A stretch of 13,137 nt of DNA from Thermoplasmata archaeon (GCA_021828085.1 JAKATE010000045.1:1-13137), one strand, 5' to 3'. Positions 1-7,003 are shown, counted from the stretch's first letter. Notes: generated from the letters alone by a model not told the origin. Program-made: numbers and translations.

Positions 1-10
1 GGAGCTGGGG

Positions 11-1168
11 GTGGCGATCGTCTACTTCCTGCTCCTCCTGATCGCCCAGGGCCTCCCTGTCGTGCTCTCCCTCCAGATGCCCAGGCTCGAGGACGAGGCC
101 CCGTCTCCTAGCGAGCTCGCCGGGGGGCTCCCGTCCCTTTCCGTGATCATCCCGGCCCGCAACGAGGAGGACGACCTCCGCGCCTGCCTGGACTCGCTCG
201 AACGCCAGGACTACCGGGCCCGGGGAGGGAGCCTCGAGGTCATCGTCGTCGACGGGGGCTCGACCGATGGGACCGCCGCGGTCGCGCGTGCCCATCCGCT
301 GGGGGCCCGGCTCCTGGAGGAGCCCCCGCTCCCCCCGGGCTGGGTGGGGAAGAACTGGGCCTGCCAGAAGGGCTCGGAGGAGGCCCGGGGCTCGATGCTC
401 CTCTTCCTCGATGCCGATGTGCGGCTCGCCCCCAGCACCCTCCGTCGCGCGGTGCGCCGGGCGCAGAAGGACCGCTCCGCCCTGCTCTCCCTGGCCGCGC
501 AGATCGAGATGGGGAGCTTCTGGGAGAGGGTCGTGATGCCGCTCTTCACCCAGTTCGTCCTCCTCTACTTCGTCGCCCCGCGCGTCAACCGGCCCGGGTC
601 CTCCCGCGCCATGGCGAACGGCCAGTTCATGCTCTTCACGGCCGAGGGGTACCGGCGGCTGGGCGGCCACGCCCTGGTGCGCGGTTACGTCCTCGAGGAC
701 GTCCAGCTCGCCCGGGAGGTCAAGCGCCGGGGCCTCGGCCTCACCCTCTACTGGGACCCGGACGGGGTCACCACCCGGATGTATACCCACCGGGCCGAGA
801 TGCGCGAGGGATTGCTGAAGAACCTCCATGGCACCGAGTTCTCCGCCGCGCGCCAGCTCGGCCTCCTCGCGGCTCTCGCGCTGTTCTACCTCGGGCCGTT
901 CGCGACGCTGGCCCTCTCCCTGGCCGGGGTCCTGCCGCCCCTCTGGGGGGTGCTCTCCGGCCTTCTCGTGATCCTCACCGCGGCGAAGCAGTGCGCCTTC
1001 CAGCGGGCCCTCGAGGGGGGGAAGGACGGGCTCTTCGGGCTCCTCTACCCGGTCGGCATCGGCTACTATCTCGGGCTCCTCGCCTCCTCGCTAAGGCGCG
1101 GGCTCGGGGACGGCTCGGTGGACTGGAAGGGGAGGTCCTATCCGGTCCGCCCGCCCGAGAAAGAGTAA
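11..1168 (+). CDS. Membrane-anchored family 2 glycosyltransferase (CrtQ/HpnB-like)
   Basis: This 385-residue protein probably transfers a sugar from a nucleotide-sugar donor to a lipid or isoprenoid acceptor at the cytoplasmic membrane face. An N-terminal hydrophobic helix (about residues 2-20) precedes a GT-A domain with SVIIPARNEE near residues 45-54, VDGGSTDGT near 80, a W-GK-x-x-AC motif near 118, the metal-binding DAD at 134-136 and an ED pair at 229-230 in the acceptor/base region. Hydrophobic segments near residues 285-330 and 340-358 anchor the C terminus. The WxGKxxAC motif and the later GGH motif resemble CrtQ (diaponeurosporenoate glycosyltransferase) and the related HpnB group. 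The chosen GTG start has a GGAG at positions 1-4 with a 6-nt spacer, but only 10 bases precede it, so a start outside the window cannot be excluded. An aldehyde dehydrogenase follows 30 bp downstream on the same strand. The GT2 fold is secure; the acceptor is unknown. Confidence 0.88.
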   Translation: MAIVYFLLLLIAQGLPVVLSLQMPRLEDEAPSPSELAGGLPSLSVIIPARNEEDDLRACLDSLERQDYRARGGSLEVIVVDGGSTDGTAAVARAHPLGARLLEEPPLPPGWVGKNWACQKGSEEARGSMLLFLDADVRLAPSTLRRAVRRAQKDRSALLSLAAQIEMGSFWERVVMPLFTQFVLLYFVAPRVNRPGSSRAMANGQFMLFTAEGYRRLGGHALVRGYVLEDVQLAREVKRRGLGLTLYWDPDGVTTRMYTHRAEMREGLLKNLHGTEFSAARQLGLLAALALFYLGPFATLALSLAGVLPPLWGVLSGLLVILTAAKQCAFQRALEGGKDGLFGLLYPVGIGYYLGLLASSLRRGLGDGSVDWKGRSYPVRPPEKE

Positions 1169-1170
1169 AT
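1160..1170 (+). promoter_or_regulatory. Weak BRE/TATA-like element before the aldehyde dehydrogenase gene
   Basis: The AT-rich stretch GAAAGAGTAAAT (to about 1170) overlaps the stop codon of the glycosyltransferase gene and is centred about 34 nt before the ALDH start. It resembles the stronger AAAG..TA boxes upstream of tfs and purD. It may allow separate transcription of the ALDH, but it is the weakest of the set and could be chance. Confidence 0.3.
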
Positions 1171-1198
1171 CCCCCGCGACCCCTGCCGCCGTCCCACC

Positions 1199-2680
1199 AT
1201 GTCGATCGCGCGAGAGGTGCACGCTCCGTTCCTCGATGGCCGAGCGCTGGAAGCCGAGGGCCGGGAGGTCCGGGCGCTGCTCAACCCCGCCGACAACGAG
1301 CCCATCGCCTCCGTGGCGCAGGGGACGCGCGAGGACGCCAAGGCCGCCATCGAGTCGAGCGCGAAGGCCTTCCGGGAGAGCGACTGGGCCGCCCCGGACG
1401 GGCAGCGCCGGGGGAAGGTGCTCTACCGGCTCTCCCAGCTCCTCGCGGAGCGCTGGGAGAGCTTCGCCCGGCTGGAGACGCTCAACCAGGGGAAGCCGCT
1501 ACGCGAGTCCAAGGCGGACATGCTCTACGCCGCCCGGACGCTCGAGTACTACGCGGGCCTCGCCGACAAGCTCCAGGGGGAGAGCATCCCCGTCCCCGGC
1601 GAGCGGCTGGACTTCACGGTCCGCGAGCCGGTGGGGGTCACCGTCCACATCGCCCCGTGGAACTACCCCCTGCAGCTCGCCGTCCGCTCCCTCGCCCCGG
1701 CGTGGGCCGCGGGGAACGCCGCCATCCTCAAGCCCGCCTCCTGGACCCCGCTCACCGCCCTCTCCTTCGCCGAGCTCGCCCTCGAGGCGGGCCTCCCCCC
1801 CGGGATCCTCAACGTCGTCCCCGGCCCCGGCGGGGAGGTCGGGGAGGCCCTCGTGAGCGACCCCCGCGTGGGGTCGGTCTCCTTCACTGGCTCGGCCGAC
1901 GTGGGACGGCGCATCCTGGCCCTCGCCAGCGCCCACGTCACCCCCACCACCCTGGAGCTCGGGGGCAAGGGCCCCAACATCGTCTTCGCCGACGCCGACG
2001 TGGACCGGGCGGTCAAAGGGGTGCTCTACGGCATCTTCCAGAACGCCGGACAGATGTGCTGGGCGGGCTCGCGGCTCCTCCTGGAGGAGAGCATCGCGGA
2101 GAGCTTCCTGGCCAAGCTCGGCGAAATCGCCTCGCGTCTCAAGATCGGCCCGGGCCTCGAGCCCGGGGTGGAGATGGGTCCCCTCGTCACGCGCGAGCAC
2201 CTCGCGAACGTCCGCTCGTACGTGGAGAAGGGGCTCTCCGACGGGGCCCGGCTCCTTCTCGGAGGGAGCTCGGCCGCGCTCCCCTCCGGCCTGGCGAGGG
2301 GGAACTACCTCTCCCCCACCATCTTCTCCGGCGTGGCCCCGGGGATGACCATCGCCCGGGAGGAGATCTTCGGCCCGGTCCTCGCCTCGATGACCTTCCG
2401 GACCAGCGAGGAGGCCCTCGCGCTCGCCAACGACAGCGCCTACGGGCTCCTCGCCGGCGTCTGGACGCGGGACCTGGGGGTCGCCCACCAGATGGCCCGG
2501 GGCCTGCAGTCGGGGATGGTCTCGGTGAACGAGTTCCCCATCACCTTCCCCCAGACCCCGTTCGGGGGGTACAAGCAGAGCGGCCTCGGCTCCGAGCAGG
2601 GGATCCGCGCGGTGGAGTTCTACACCCGGGTGAAGAACGTGAACATCCTCTTCGGGACCCGGAAGAGAGGGAAAGCCTGA
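1199..2680 (+). CDS. NAD(P)-dependent aldehyde dehydrogenase
   Basis: This enzyme oxidises an aldehyde to the carboxylic acid with NAD(P)+ and is probably cytosolic. The 493-residue length is typical of the ALDH superfamily. The active-site set is complete: Asn155 in WNYP, cofactor-binding Lys178 in ILKPA, the SFTGS cofactor turn, general-base Glu253 in LELGGKGP and nucleophile Cys287 in GQMCWAGS. The Glu-Cys spacing of 34 residues matches the family, and EEIFGPVL and the C-terminal PFGGYKQSG motif are also present. It resembles betaine/gamma-aminobutyraldehyde-type ALDHs, but the substrate cannot be read from sequence. The ATG at 1199 lacks a Shine-Dalgarno site and has an AT-rich element about 34 nt upstream, so leaderless translation is plausible. 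It follows the glycosyltransferase closely, which allows a joint role in modifying a carotenoid or other lipid aldehyde; that role is inference. Confidence 0.93.
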   Translation: MSIAREVHAPFLDGRALEAEGREVRALLNPADNEPIASVAQGTREDAKAAIESSAKAFRESDWAAPDGQRRGKVLYRLSQLLAERWESFARLETLNQGKPLRESKADMLYAARTLEYYAGLADKLQGESIPVPGERLDFTVREPVGVTVHIAPWNYPLQLAVRSLAPAWAAGNAAILKPASWTPLTALSFAELALEAGLPPGILNVVPGPGGEVGEALVSDPRVGSVSFTGSADVGRRILALASAHVTPTTLELGGKGPNIVFADADVDRAVKGVLYGIFQNAGQMCWAGSRLLLEESIAESFLAKLGEIASRLKIGPGLEPGVEMGPLVTREHLANVRSYVEKGLSDGARLLLGGSSAALPSGLARGNYLSPTIFSGVAPGMTIAREEIFGPVLASMTFRTSEEALALANDSAYGLLAGVWTRDLGVAHQMARGLQSGMVSVNEFPITFPQTPFGGYKQSGLGSEQGIRAVEFYTRVKNVNILFGTRKRGKA

Positions 2681-2740
2681 CCTCCCGGTCTCCCTCCCCG
2701 CCGGACGGCCGGGGTCCCGCCCCCGGGCCTAGGGGAGAGA

Positions 2741-2745
2741 GGAGG
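2741..2745 (+). promoter_or_regulatory. Shine-Dalgarno site of the anion permease gene
   Basis: GGAGG lies 8 nt before the GTG at 2754, inside a purine-rich run. It decides the start and shows that internal operon genes in this organism use Shine-Dalgarno initiation, in contrast to the leaderless starts of tfs and purD. Confidence 0.6.
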
Positions 2746-2753
2746 GCTCCGGC

Positions 2754-4070
2754 GTGTCGGAGGCGTTCTGGATAAGCCTCGGGGTCCTGCTCGTCCTCTA
2801 CGGGGCGGTCGTCTACCGGCAGCTCAGCGGCCGCGGCCCGGAGGTCGCCTACCTGTTCCTCGGGGCGGCCCTCCTGCTCGTCGCCCTGGGCGTCATCGGA
2901 CCGGTCCCGGCCCTCCTCGCCGTGAGCCTCCCCGTCCTCACGCTGCTCTTCGGCATGTTCGTCTTCGTGATCGCCCTCGACCGGGCCGGGGCGCTCTCCC
3001 ACCTGGCCCGCTGGATGGCGAGCCGCGCGCGCCGTCCGGGGGACCTGCCCCTCTACCTCTTCCTCGGCCTGGGGCTCCTCTCCACCTTCGTCCTCAACGA
3101 CGCCATCGCCATCCTCGGGGTCCCCCTCGTGCTCGCCCTCGCCCGCCGCCTTCGCGTGGAGCCGGTCCCCCTCCTCCTCACCCTCGCCTACGCGGTGACG
3201 GTGGGGAGCGTGCTCACACCGCTGGGCAACCCGCAGAACCTCCTCGTGGCGGTGGGGAGCGGCATGCACGATCCCATGGGCTCTTTCGTCCTCTACCTCG
3301 CGCTCCCCACGGCGGTGAACCTCCTCCTCGGGGCGGTGCTCCTCCGCCGATGGCTCGGCCCCCGCCTGGCGAACGCGCAGCACCCCGAGCCGTGGAACCC
3401 CGAGCCCCTGCCGCTCTTCCCCCGGGGGGGTTGGGGTCGGCGCCTCCGCGAGCACCCCTCCATCCTCCTCTTCCCCGCCACGCTCGTCACCCTGCTCACC
3501 TTCAGCTTCGGGAACGACCTGGGTCTCCTCCCGAACGTCCCCATCTACGAGTTCATCCTGGCCGGGGCGCTCCTCGTCCTGGCGCTCGAGCCCGGGCGCG
3601 AGAAGGTCCTCCAGAAGGTCGACTACCTGACCCTGGGACTCTTCGTGGGCCTGTTCATCGTCATGGCGGCCATGGTCGACGGCGGGGTGGTCAGCGCCCT
3701 CGCCTCGGGGTTCAGCTTCACGAGGCCCGTCGCCGGTCACCCCACCTTCGGGGGCCTCGGCTCCTTCATGTTCGGCACGGTGGGGGCGGTCCAGATCTTC
3801 TCCAACGTGCCCTGGGTCGCCCTCTCGGTCCCGCTCCTCCAGGCCCAGGGCTACGGGCCCGGGAACCTGCTCCCCTGGCTCAGCCTCGCCGCCGCGTCGA
3901 CGCTGGGCGGGAACCTCACCTTCCTCGGCGCGGCCAGCAATCTCATCATCGTGAACCAGGCCGAGCGCGCCGGCTTCCGGCTGCGCCTCGGGGAGTTCGT
4001 CCGCTACGGCGCGCCGCTCACGCTCCTCACGGTGACGACGACGCTGGTGCTGCTCTACTTCCGCCTCTGA
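2754..4070 (+). CDS. ArsB/NhaD/SLC13-type anion permease (YbiR-like)
   Basis: This 438-residue integral membrane protein has about ten to twelve hydrophobic segments and belongs to the ion transporter superfamily (CitMHS/ArsB/NhaD/SLC13). It has the paired signature loops of that fold. The first is LTPLGNPQN with Asn159-Pro-Gln-Asn162, preceded by the NDAIAILGVPL helix near residue 118. The second is the equivalent GGNLTFLGAASN loop around Asn387. This internal pseudo-symmetry is typical of the group. Substrates in the family include di- and tricarboxylates, sulfate, arsenite and Na+/H+, and I cannot choose among them. YbiR-type permeases share the GNPQN loop. The GTG start is fixed by a GGAGG at 2741-2745 with an 8-nt spacer. 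It sits 73 bp after the ALDH gene and converges on the winged-helix gene with 24 bp between the stops. Confidence 0.88.
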   Translation: MSEAFWISLGVLLVLYGAVVYRQLSGRGPEVAYLFLGAALLLVALGVIGPVPALLAVSLPVLTLLFGMFVFVIALDRAGALSHLARWMASRARRPGDLPLYLFLGLGLLSTFVLNDAIAILGVPLVLALARRLRVEPVPLLLTLAYAVTVGSVLTPLGNPQNLLVAVGSGMHDPMGSFVLYLALPTAVNLLLGAVLLRRWLGPRLANAQHPEPWNPEPLPLFPRGGWGRRLREHPSILLFPATLVTLLTFSFGNDLGLLPNVPIYEFILAGALLVLALEPGREKVLQKVDYLTLGLFVGLFIVMAAMVDGGVVSALASGFSFTRPVAGHPTFGGLGSFMFGTVGAVQIFSNVPWVALSVPLLQAQGYGPGNLLPWLSLAAASTLGGNLTFLGAASNLIIVNQAERAGFRLRLGEFVRYGAPLTLLTVTTTLVLLYFRL

Positions 4071-4094
4071 GGGCGCGGGAGGGGGCCGGGTCCC

Positions 4095-4619
4095 TCACCC
4101 CCCGGAAGGGGACGCCCCCCCGTCCCCCTCCGGGGCCCGGGAGAGCATCTCCTCGAGCTCGTGGATGCGCTGCGCCTGGACCTCCAGCTGGGAGAGCGCC
4201 TCCTCGAGGGTCTCCCGGTCGAGCTTGTGCTTCTCGGTCACGTCGCTCAAGGTCTGGTAGACCCGGTCGAGCTCGGCGCGCACCGCGTCGAGCTCCTTCT
4301 TGAGCAGCTCGTTCTCCTCCCGGGCGCTCACCTCCGGAGGCGGGAGGCTCGTCGCCGGCTCGGTCAGGCGGTCCTGGCCGCGCGGCGTGACCATCACGAG
4401 GAAATCCCCCGGCCCGTACCAGTCCCGCTTCACCAGCCCCTGCGACTCGAGCACCCGGAGGGCCTGGTCGAGCCGGGCGAAGTCGAGACCGGAGAGGTCG
4501 CCCTTGAGCTGCTGGAGGAGGCGGTGCAGCGGGAGACCACGGGGGCTCCTCCGCTGGCTCGCCACGAGGAACTTCAGCACGCGCTCCTCGGGGGAGCTCA
4601 CTTCCGAGGGGGCGCTCAA
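4095..4619 (-). CDS. Winged-helix protein with C-terminal coiled coil, unknown role
   Basis: I do not recognise the family. Residues about 11-85 look like a winged-helix DNA-binding domain: a first helix (EERVLKFLVAS), a second region (LHRLLQQL), a recognition-type helix (FARLDQALRVLESQGLVKRD) and a wing ending in FLVMVTPRGQDRL, as in many archaeal MarR/PadR-like modules. Residues about 100-155 form a strongly charged coiled coil with regular leucines, suggesting dimerisation, and the last 15 residues are low-complexity. The gene could be read as starting at GTG 4646 or GTG 4601. I prefer TTG at 4619, because it alone has a strong GGGAGGA (4626-4632) at a 6-nt spacing. It stands alone downstream of kptA, with 290 bp between, and converges on the permease gene. 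It could be a transcription regulator or a chromatin/architectural protein. Confidence 0.72.
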   Translation of the reverse strand: MSAPSEVSSPEERVLKFLVASQRRSPRGLPLHRLLQQLKGDLSGLDFARLDQALRVLESQGLVKRDWYGPGDFLVMVTPRGQDRLTEPATSLPPPEVSAREENELLKKELDAVRAELDRVYQTLSDVTEKHKLDRETLEEALSQLEVQAQRIHELEEMLSRAPEGDGGASPSGG

Positions 4620-4909
4620 GCGCGTTCCTCCCGGAGGGGCGCGCACTCCCCGCCGATCGCCTGCGGCGCCGGAAGGGGGGGGGCCCGGCGTGTGCGGGCA
4701 CGAGGGGGGCCAGCGGAGCCCCCGGCCCGCTCTCGCTCCGGCGTGACGCGCCGAGGTCCGGCCGCGCTCCGGAGGGACACGGCCCCTCCATGGAGCGGCC
4801 GGTACCTATCGCTTCCCCCGGCCCCTTCCCGGACCGGGGCAGGCGTTACGGGAGGGGAGGTGCGTGGGGGTTTGGGGGTTCCGCCTGCCGCCAAGCGGCC
4901 CGCCCCCGT
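4620..4909. other. 290-bp gap between winged-helix gene and kptA, with G-rich tract
   Basis: I see no gene here. On the plus strand four G-runs lie within 4850-4878 (GGG, GGGG, GGGGG, GGGGG, with loops of 1, 8 and 3 nt), which meets a loose G-quadruplex pattern. A small perfect hairpin, GCCGC-CAA-GCGGC, lies at 4887-4899, just past the kptA stop on the minus strand, but no T-run follows, so a terminator role is doubtful. I see no convincing TATA box for the winged-helix gene. Confidence 0.4.
4626..4632 (-). promoter_or_regulatory. Shine-Dalgarno site deciding the winged-helix start
   Basis: Read on the minus strand, GGGAGGA lies 6 nt before the TTG at 4619. The alternative GTG at 4646 has only a G-rich run directly abutting it, and the GTG at 4601 has no comparable site. 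This favours a TTG start. Confidence 0.45.
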
Positions 4910-5590
4910 TCAATCCTTCCCGGGGCTGCCCTCGTCCGTCGCCTCCGAGGGGAGCTCCCCCTCGAAGCGGCCGAGGTAGCCCGGGGGGACCTGGTCGACC
5001 AGGAAGACCGTCTTTCCCGCCCGGCGGATCACCACGCCGTCCGCCTGCGCCCGCTCCGCGTCCACGGTGAGGAGCACGGGTTCGGGCGTCCGCACCCGAC
5101 CGGCGCGGAAGGCGTCCAGGGCCGTCCGGGAGAGATGGACCTTCTTCCGGTCGGTCGGGCGAAGGCCCACTTCGAGGACGAGATCGCTCTCGTCCTTGGT
5201 GACCGGGTAGAAGAGGACCGGGGGGATGCCGTCCGTGGGCAGGTCGAGCTCCAGGTCCACGGTGTGACCGTACGTCGCCCGGATGCGGTCCTCCCGGATC
5301 TCGTAGCGGCCCTTCGGGTCCGTCTCCGCGAGGGCGATCAGGTGGTGGGGCTTGAGCCAGCCGTACTGCCGGTGCTGGGCGCGGATCACCTGCACCAGCC
5401 GGGGGAGGGGCACCCACCCCTGCGGGTCCACGGCGATCCCATAGCGATCGGGGAAGTGACGGAGGATCCCCGCCAGGATGCGCGCCAGGTGGTCGAGCTC
5501 CCGGTCGTCCATGAAGAAGTGCGACTCCTCCCCGCAGATGGGGCACTCGGTCCCGCGGAAGTAGCCGTGCTGGACGCACTCCTTGAGCAT
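4910..5590 (-). CDS. kptA: RNA 2'-phosphotransferase KptA/Tpt1, archaeal zinc-ribbon type
   Basis: KptA/Tpt1 enzymes remove an internal RNA 2'-phosphate using NAD+, giving ADP-ribose 1'',2''-cyclic phosphate and nicotinamide. This 226-residue protein has the archaeal architecture. An N-terminal zinc-binding knuckle (Cys5, His8, Cys16, Cys19) precedes the RNA-binding winged lobe with LRH at 43-45 and GW at 58-59. The NAD-binding ART-like lobe has K-G-R at 93-95, IRATYGHT at 103-110, GLRPTDRKKVHLS at 142-154 and a basic GRVR near 164-167. The basic residues match the positions known to be catalytic in yeast and bacterial Tpt1, although I assign them by eye. The ATG at 5590 is chosen because the zinc-knuckle sequence begins there, as in other archaeal homologues; the frame stays open far upstream without homology. 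rpoL ends 35 bp upstream, so the two are probably co-transcribed. Archaea join tRNA exons without leaving a 2'-phosphate, so its natural substrate is unclear. Confidence 0.93.
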   Translation of the reverse strand: MLKECVQHGYFRGTECPICGEESHFFMDDRELDHLARILAGILRHFPDRYGIAVDPQGWVPLPRLVQVIRAQHRQYGWLKPHHLIALAETDPKGRYEIREDRIRATYGHTVDLELDLPTDGIPPVLFYPVTKDESDLVLEVGLRPTDRKKVHLSRTALDAFRAGRVRTPEPVLLTVDAERAQADGVVIRRAGKTVFLVDQVPPGYLGRFEGELPSEATDEGSPGKD

Positions 5591-5625
5591 GGTCCCCGGA
5601 AACGGCCCCGCCCGCGGCCCGGCGC

Positions 5626-5913
5626 CTACGCCCGCGCCTTCTCGGCCTTCTGGTCGAAGTCGGCGAGCGCGTCCCCGTAGAGGTCCGAGAGGTTCTTCAG
5701 CACCCGCTTCAACGTGGCCTGGGGCTTCTCGCCCTTGGTGCGGAGCAGCAGGGTCGGGCGGTCCAGGAAGGGGTGTCCGATGTAGTAGCGCGCCTCCACC
5801 ACCTTCTCCTCCTGCTGGAGGGCCTCGACCAGCGGAATGAGGAGCGTCTCCTCCTTCTTGGGCAGAGCGATGCGCAACGTGTCGCGCTCGTTCTCCATGA
5901 CCTCGATGTCCAT
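5626..5913 (-). CDS. rpoL: DNA-directed RNA polymerase subunit L (Rpb11/AC19-like)
   Basis: RpoL pairs with RpoD in the archaeal RNA polymerase assembly platform, equivalent to one bacterial alpha subunit or eukaryotic Rpb11. The 95-residue protein matches the family length. Features are an opening beta strand (MDIEVMENERDTLRIAL), the diagnostic ETLLIPLVEAL helix in place of the usual HTLLNLLR, the GHPFLDRPTLLLRTK strand pair (family form: HPLLGNPTLYIKTK) and a closing amphipathic helix. It is divergent: the family Asn in the TLLN segment is replaced by Ile. The ATG at 5913 has GGGAG at a 6-nt spacing and a TATA box about 43 nt upstream. The open frame continues upstream to about 6525, but the extra sequence is unrelated to RpoL. 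It leads a likely operon with kptA. Confidence 0.9.
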   Translation of the reverse strand: MDIEVMENERDTLRIALPKKEETLLIPLVEALQQEEKVVEARYYIGHPFLDRPTLLLRTKGEKPQATLKRVLKNLSDLYGDALADFDQKAEKARA

Positions 5914-6386
5914 GACCGGCTCCCGAGGTGCGGGCGAGCCGGACCTTCCCATATAGCCTTTGCCGGAGCCCCGGTCGAGGTAGCGAGGTCCAGGACCCGT
6001 ACGCCCGAGGGGGCGGAAGGGGGCCGAGTTCCGTGCACGGGAGAGAGGAGGTCCCGGAGTTGGTCGGTTTCTTGGCGCTGGGGGCTTCCCTCCCGTGACC
6101 CGGCCCACCGGAGCGTTCGAGCGGGGAACCTGATCCACCCCGGGAAGGGCCTCTTCCTCCGAGACCGTCGGTCCCTGGGTCGCCCGCCGGGGCGTGAACG
6201 TCCCCGGCCGGAGAAACGCCTCCAAGGCTCGCCTCCGTTCGGGGCCGCACCCCGCCCCGAGCCCTGATCGGGGGGACCTCTCGGAACATCGAGGGGGCCG
6301 ACCAGGGGCCCTTCCGAGGTGGCAGGCCGGGGGAGGGTCCGTCGGGGCGACCCGGGCGGGAGGGACCGCCCTGCTGAGGTCTCGCG
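5914..6386. other. 473-bp gap between rpoL and vapC, no recognisable gene
   Basis: Apart from the rpoL promoter I find no gene or known RNA. Two hairpins stand out. One at 6186-6208 has a 7-bp stem, a one-base bulge, 2 more bp and a TGAA loop; the other at 6255-6273 has CCCCGA and TCGGGG arms. On the minus strand about 6090-6245 has mild coding-like third-position GC enrichment (about 80%), but no start, no match to a family and poor continuity, so any coding remnant is doubtful. I looked for tRNA, SRP RNA and RNase P RNA landmarks and saw none. Confidence 0.4.
5951..5963 (-). promoter_or_regulatory. BRE/TATA box of the rpoL-kptA operon
   Basis: On the minus strand the sequence reads GCAAAGGCTATAT, centred about 43 nt before the rpoL ATG. 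With a start site about 26 nt downstream this leaves a leader of about 16 nt, enough to hold the GGGAG Shine-Dalgarno site. The box shares the CAAAG-x-CTATA layout seen before tfs and purD. Confidence 0.65.
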
Positions 6387-6797
6387 CTACTCCATCCACT
6401 CTGTTTCGGCGAGCCCTCGGAAGTGCCGATCCCCGGTCAACACCTTGGCCCCCAGTCGGCGTGCGGTCCCCAGGATGATGGCATCGAAGAGACCCGGGGT
6501 CTCCAGAAAATGCCTCCGGGCCCATGCCCGCAGTTCGCGATCGGCTTCCGCCGCTGCCCAGGCCACCTCTCGGTCGAGTTCGACCAAGGAGGAAGTGAGG
6601 GTCACCTGCTCCAGCCTGCGGCGGGCGACCGTCGACGATAGATGGTCTCGATGGTACTTGCGGGCGATCTCTGCCAGCACTACGGAGGGCGTGTACAGGT
6701 CGTCCCCCCTCTCCGCGCGGACCTCCACCGGGCTCGGCCCGTAGCCCGCGTGGCGGAAATGCTCGATCCAGGCAGAGGAATCAACGAGGATCCTCAC
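6387..6797 (-). CDS. vapC: VapC-type PIN-domain toxin ribonuclease
   Basis: VapC toxins are Mg2+-dependent endoribonucleases, most often cutting tRNA or rRNA, and are held inactive by VapB. The 136-residue protein is a complete PIN domain with the acidic quartet in place: Asp6 in ILVDSSAWI, Glu43 in VLAEIAR, Asp105 in LFDAIILGTA and Asp123 in LTGDRHF. Length and order are typical and no catalytic residue is missing, so it looks active. The GTG start at 6797 follows a GAGGAGGA tract 5 nt away on the minus strand, and the gene overlaps the end of vapB by 17 bp, implying translational coupling. The last residues (EWME) lie immediately after the core fold, so the gene is intact. The cellular RNA target cannot be predicted. 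Confidence 0.92.
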   Translation of the reverse strand: MRILVDSSAWIEHFRHAGYGPSPVEVRAERGDDLYTPSVVLAEIARKYHRDHLSSTVARRRLEQVTLTSSLVELDREVAWAAAEADRELRAWARRHFLETPGLFDAIILGTARRLGAKVLTGDRHFRGLAETEWME

Positions 6798-6993
6798 CGC
6801 GGTCCTCCTCGCGGAAATCGGTCAGACGCCCCCGGTCGAGGCCGCGGGTGAGGCGGAGCATCTCTCGGCTCCGCAAGCGCATCAGGGCGCGGATGGTCTC
6901 GTCCGCTGTCCGGGTATGGAGGGGCCCTCGGAACCGTTCCAGCTCCCGGACCGTCTCCGGGGAGACTCGAACGGTCGTGGTGGCCGCGCACAT
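6781..6993 (-). CDS. vapB: VapB-type antitoxin, probable ribbon-helix-helix
   Basis: This 70-residue protein should bind and neutralise the adjacent PIN toxin and repress the shared promoter. The N-terminal strand TTTVRVSPETVRELERFR followed by the helix ADETIRALMRLRSREML fits a ribbon-helix-helix DNA-binding domain. The acidic/basic C-terminal tail (from about residue 48) is the expected toxin-binding part. I chose the ATG at 6993 over the ATG at 7017, because the upstream one lies inside the TATA box and the strand-forming sequence begins right after Met1. Its end overlaps vapC by 17 bp, which is usual for such pairs. Assignment rests on context and fold pattern more than on strong sequence identity. 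Confidence 0.8.
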   Translation of the reverse strand: MCAATTTVRVSPETVRELERFRGPLHTRTADETIRALMRLRSREMLRLTRGLDRGRLTDFREEDRGEDPR

Positions 6994-7003
6994 GGCCCGG
7001 AAT

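Noticed and set aside
1499..2488. 329-codon open frame antisense to the aldehyde dehydrogenase
   Set aside because: It lies wholly within a clear ALDH gene and its Gly/Glu/Asp-rich translation is the usual antisense shadow of high-GC coding DNA.
2541..3740. 399-codon minus-strand frame across the ALDH end and permease gene
   Set aside because: The Glu/Gly/His-rich low-complexity translation has no domain, and the opposite strand encodes recognised proteins.
5591..6289. Long upstream extension of the kptA frame
   Set aside because: It would read through rpoL in a different frame; the archaeal zinc-knuckle N terminus begins at 5590.
5914..6525. Long upstream extension of the rpoL frame
   Set aside because: RpoL homology starts at the ATG at 5913, where the Shine-Dalgarno site and TATA box fit; the extension runs through the promoter and overlaps vapC antitoxin-side DNA in another frame.
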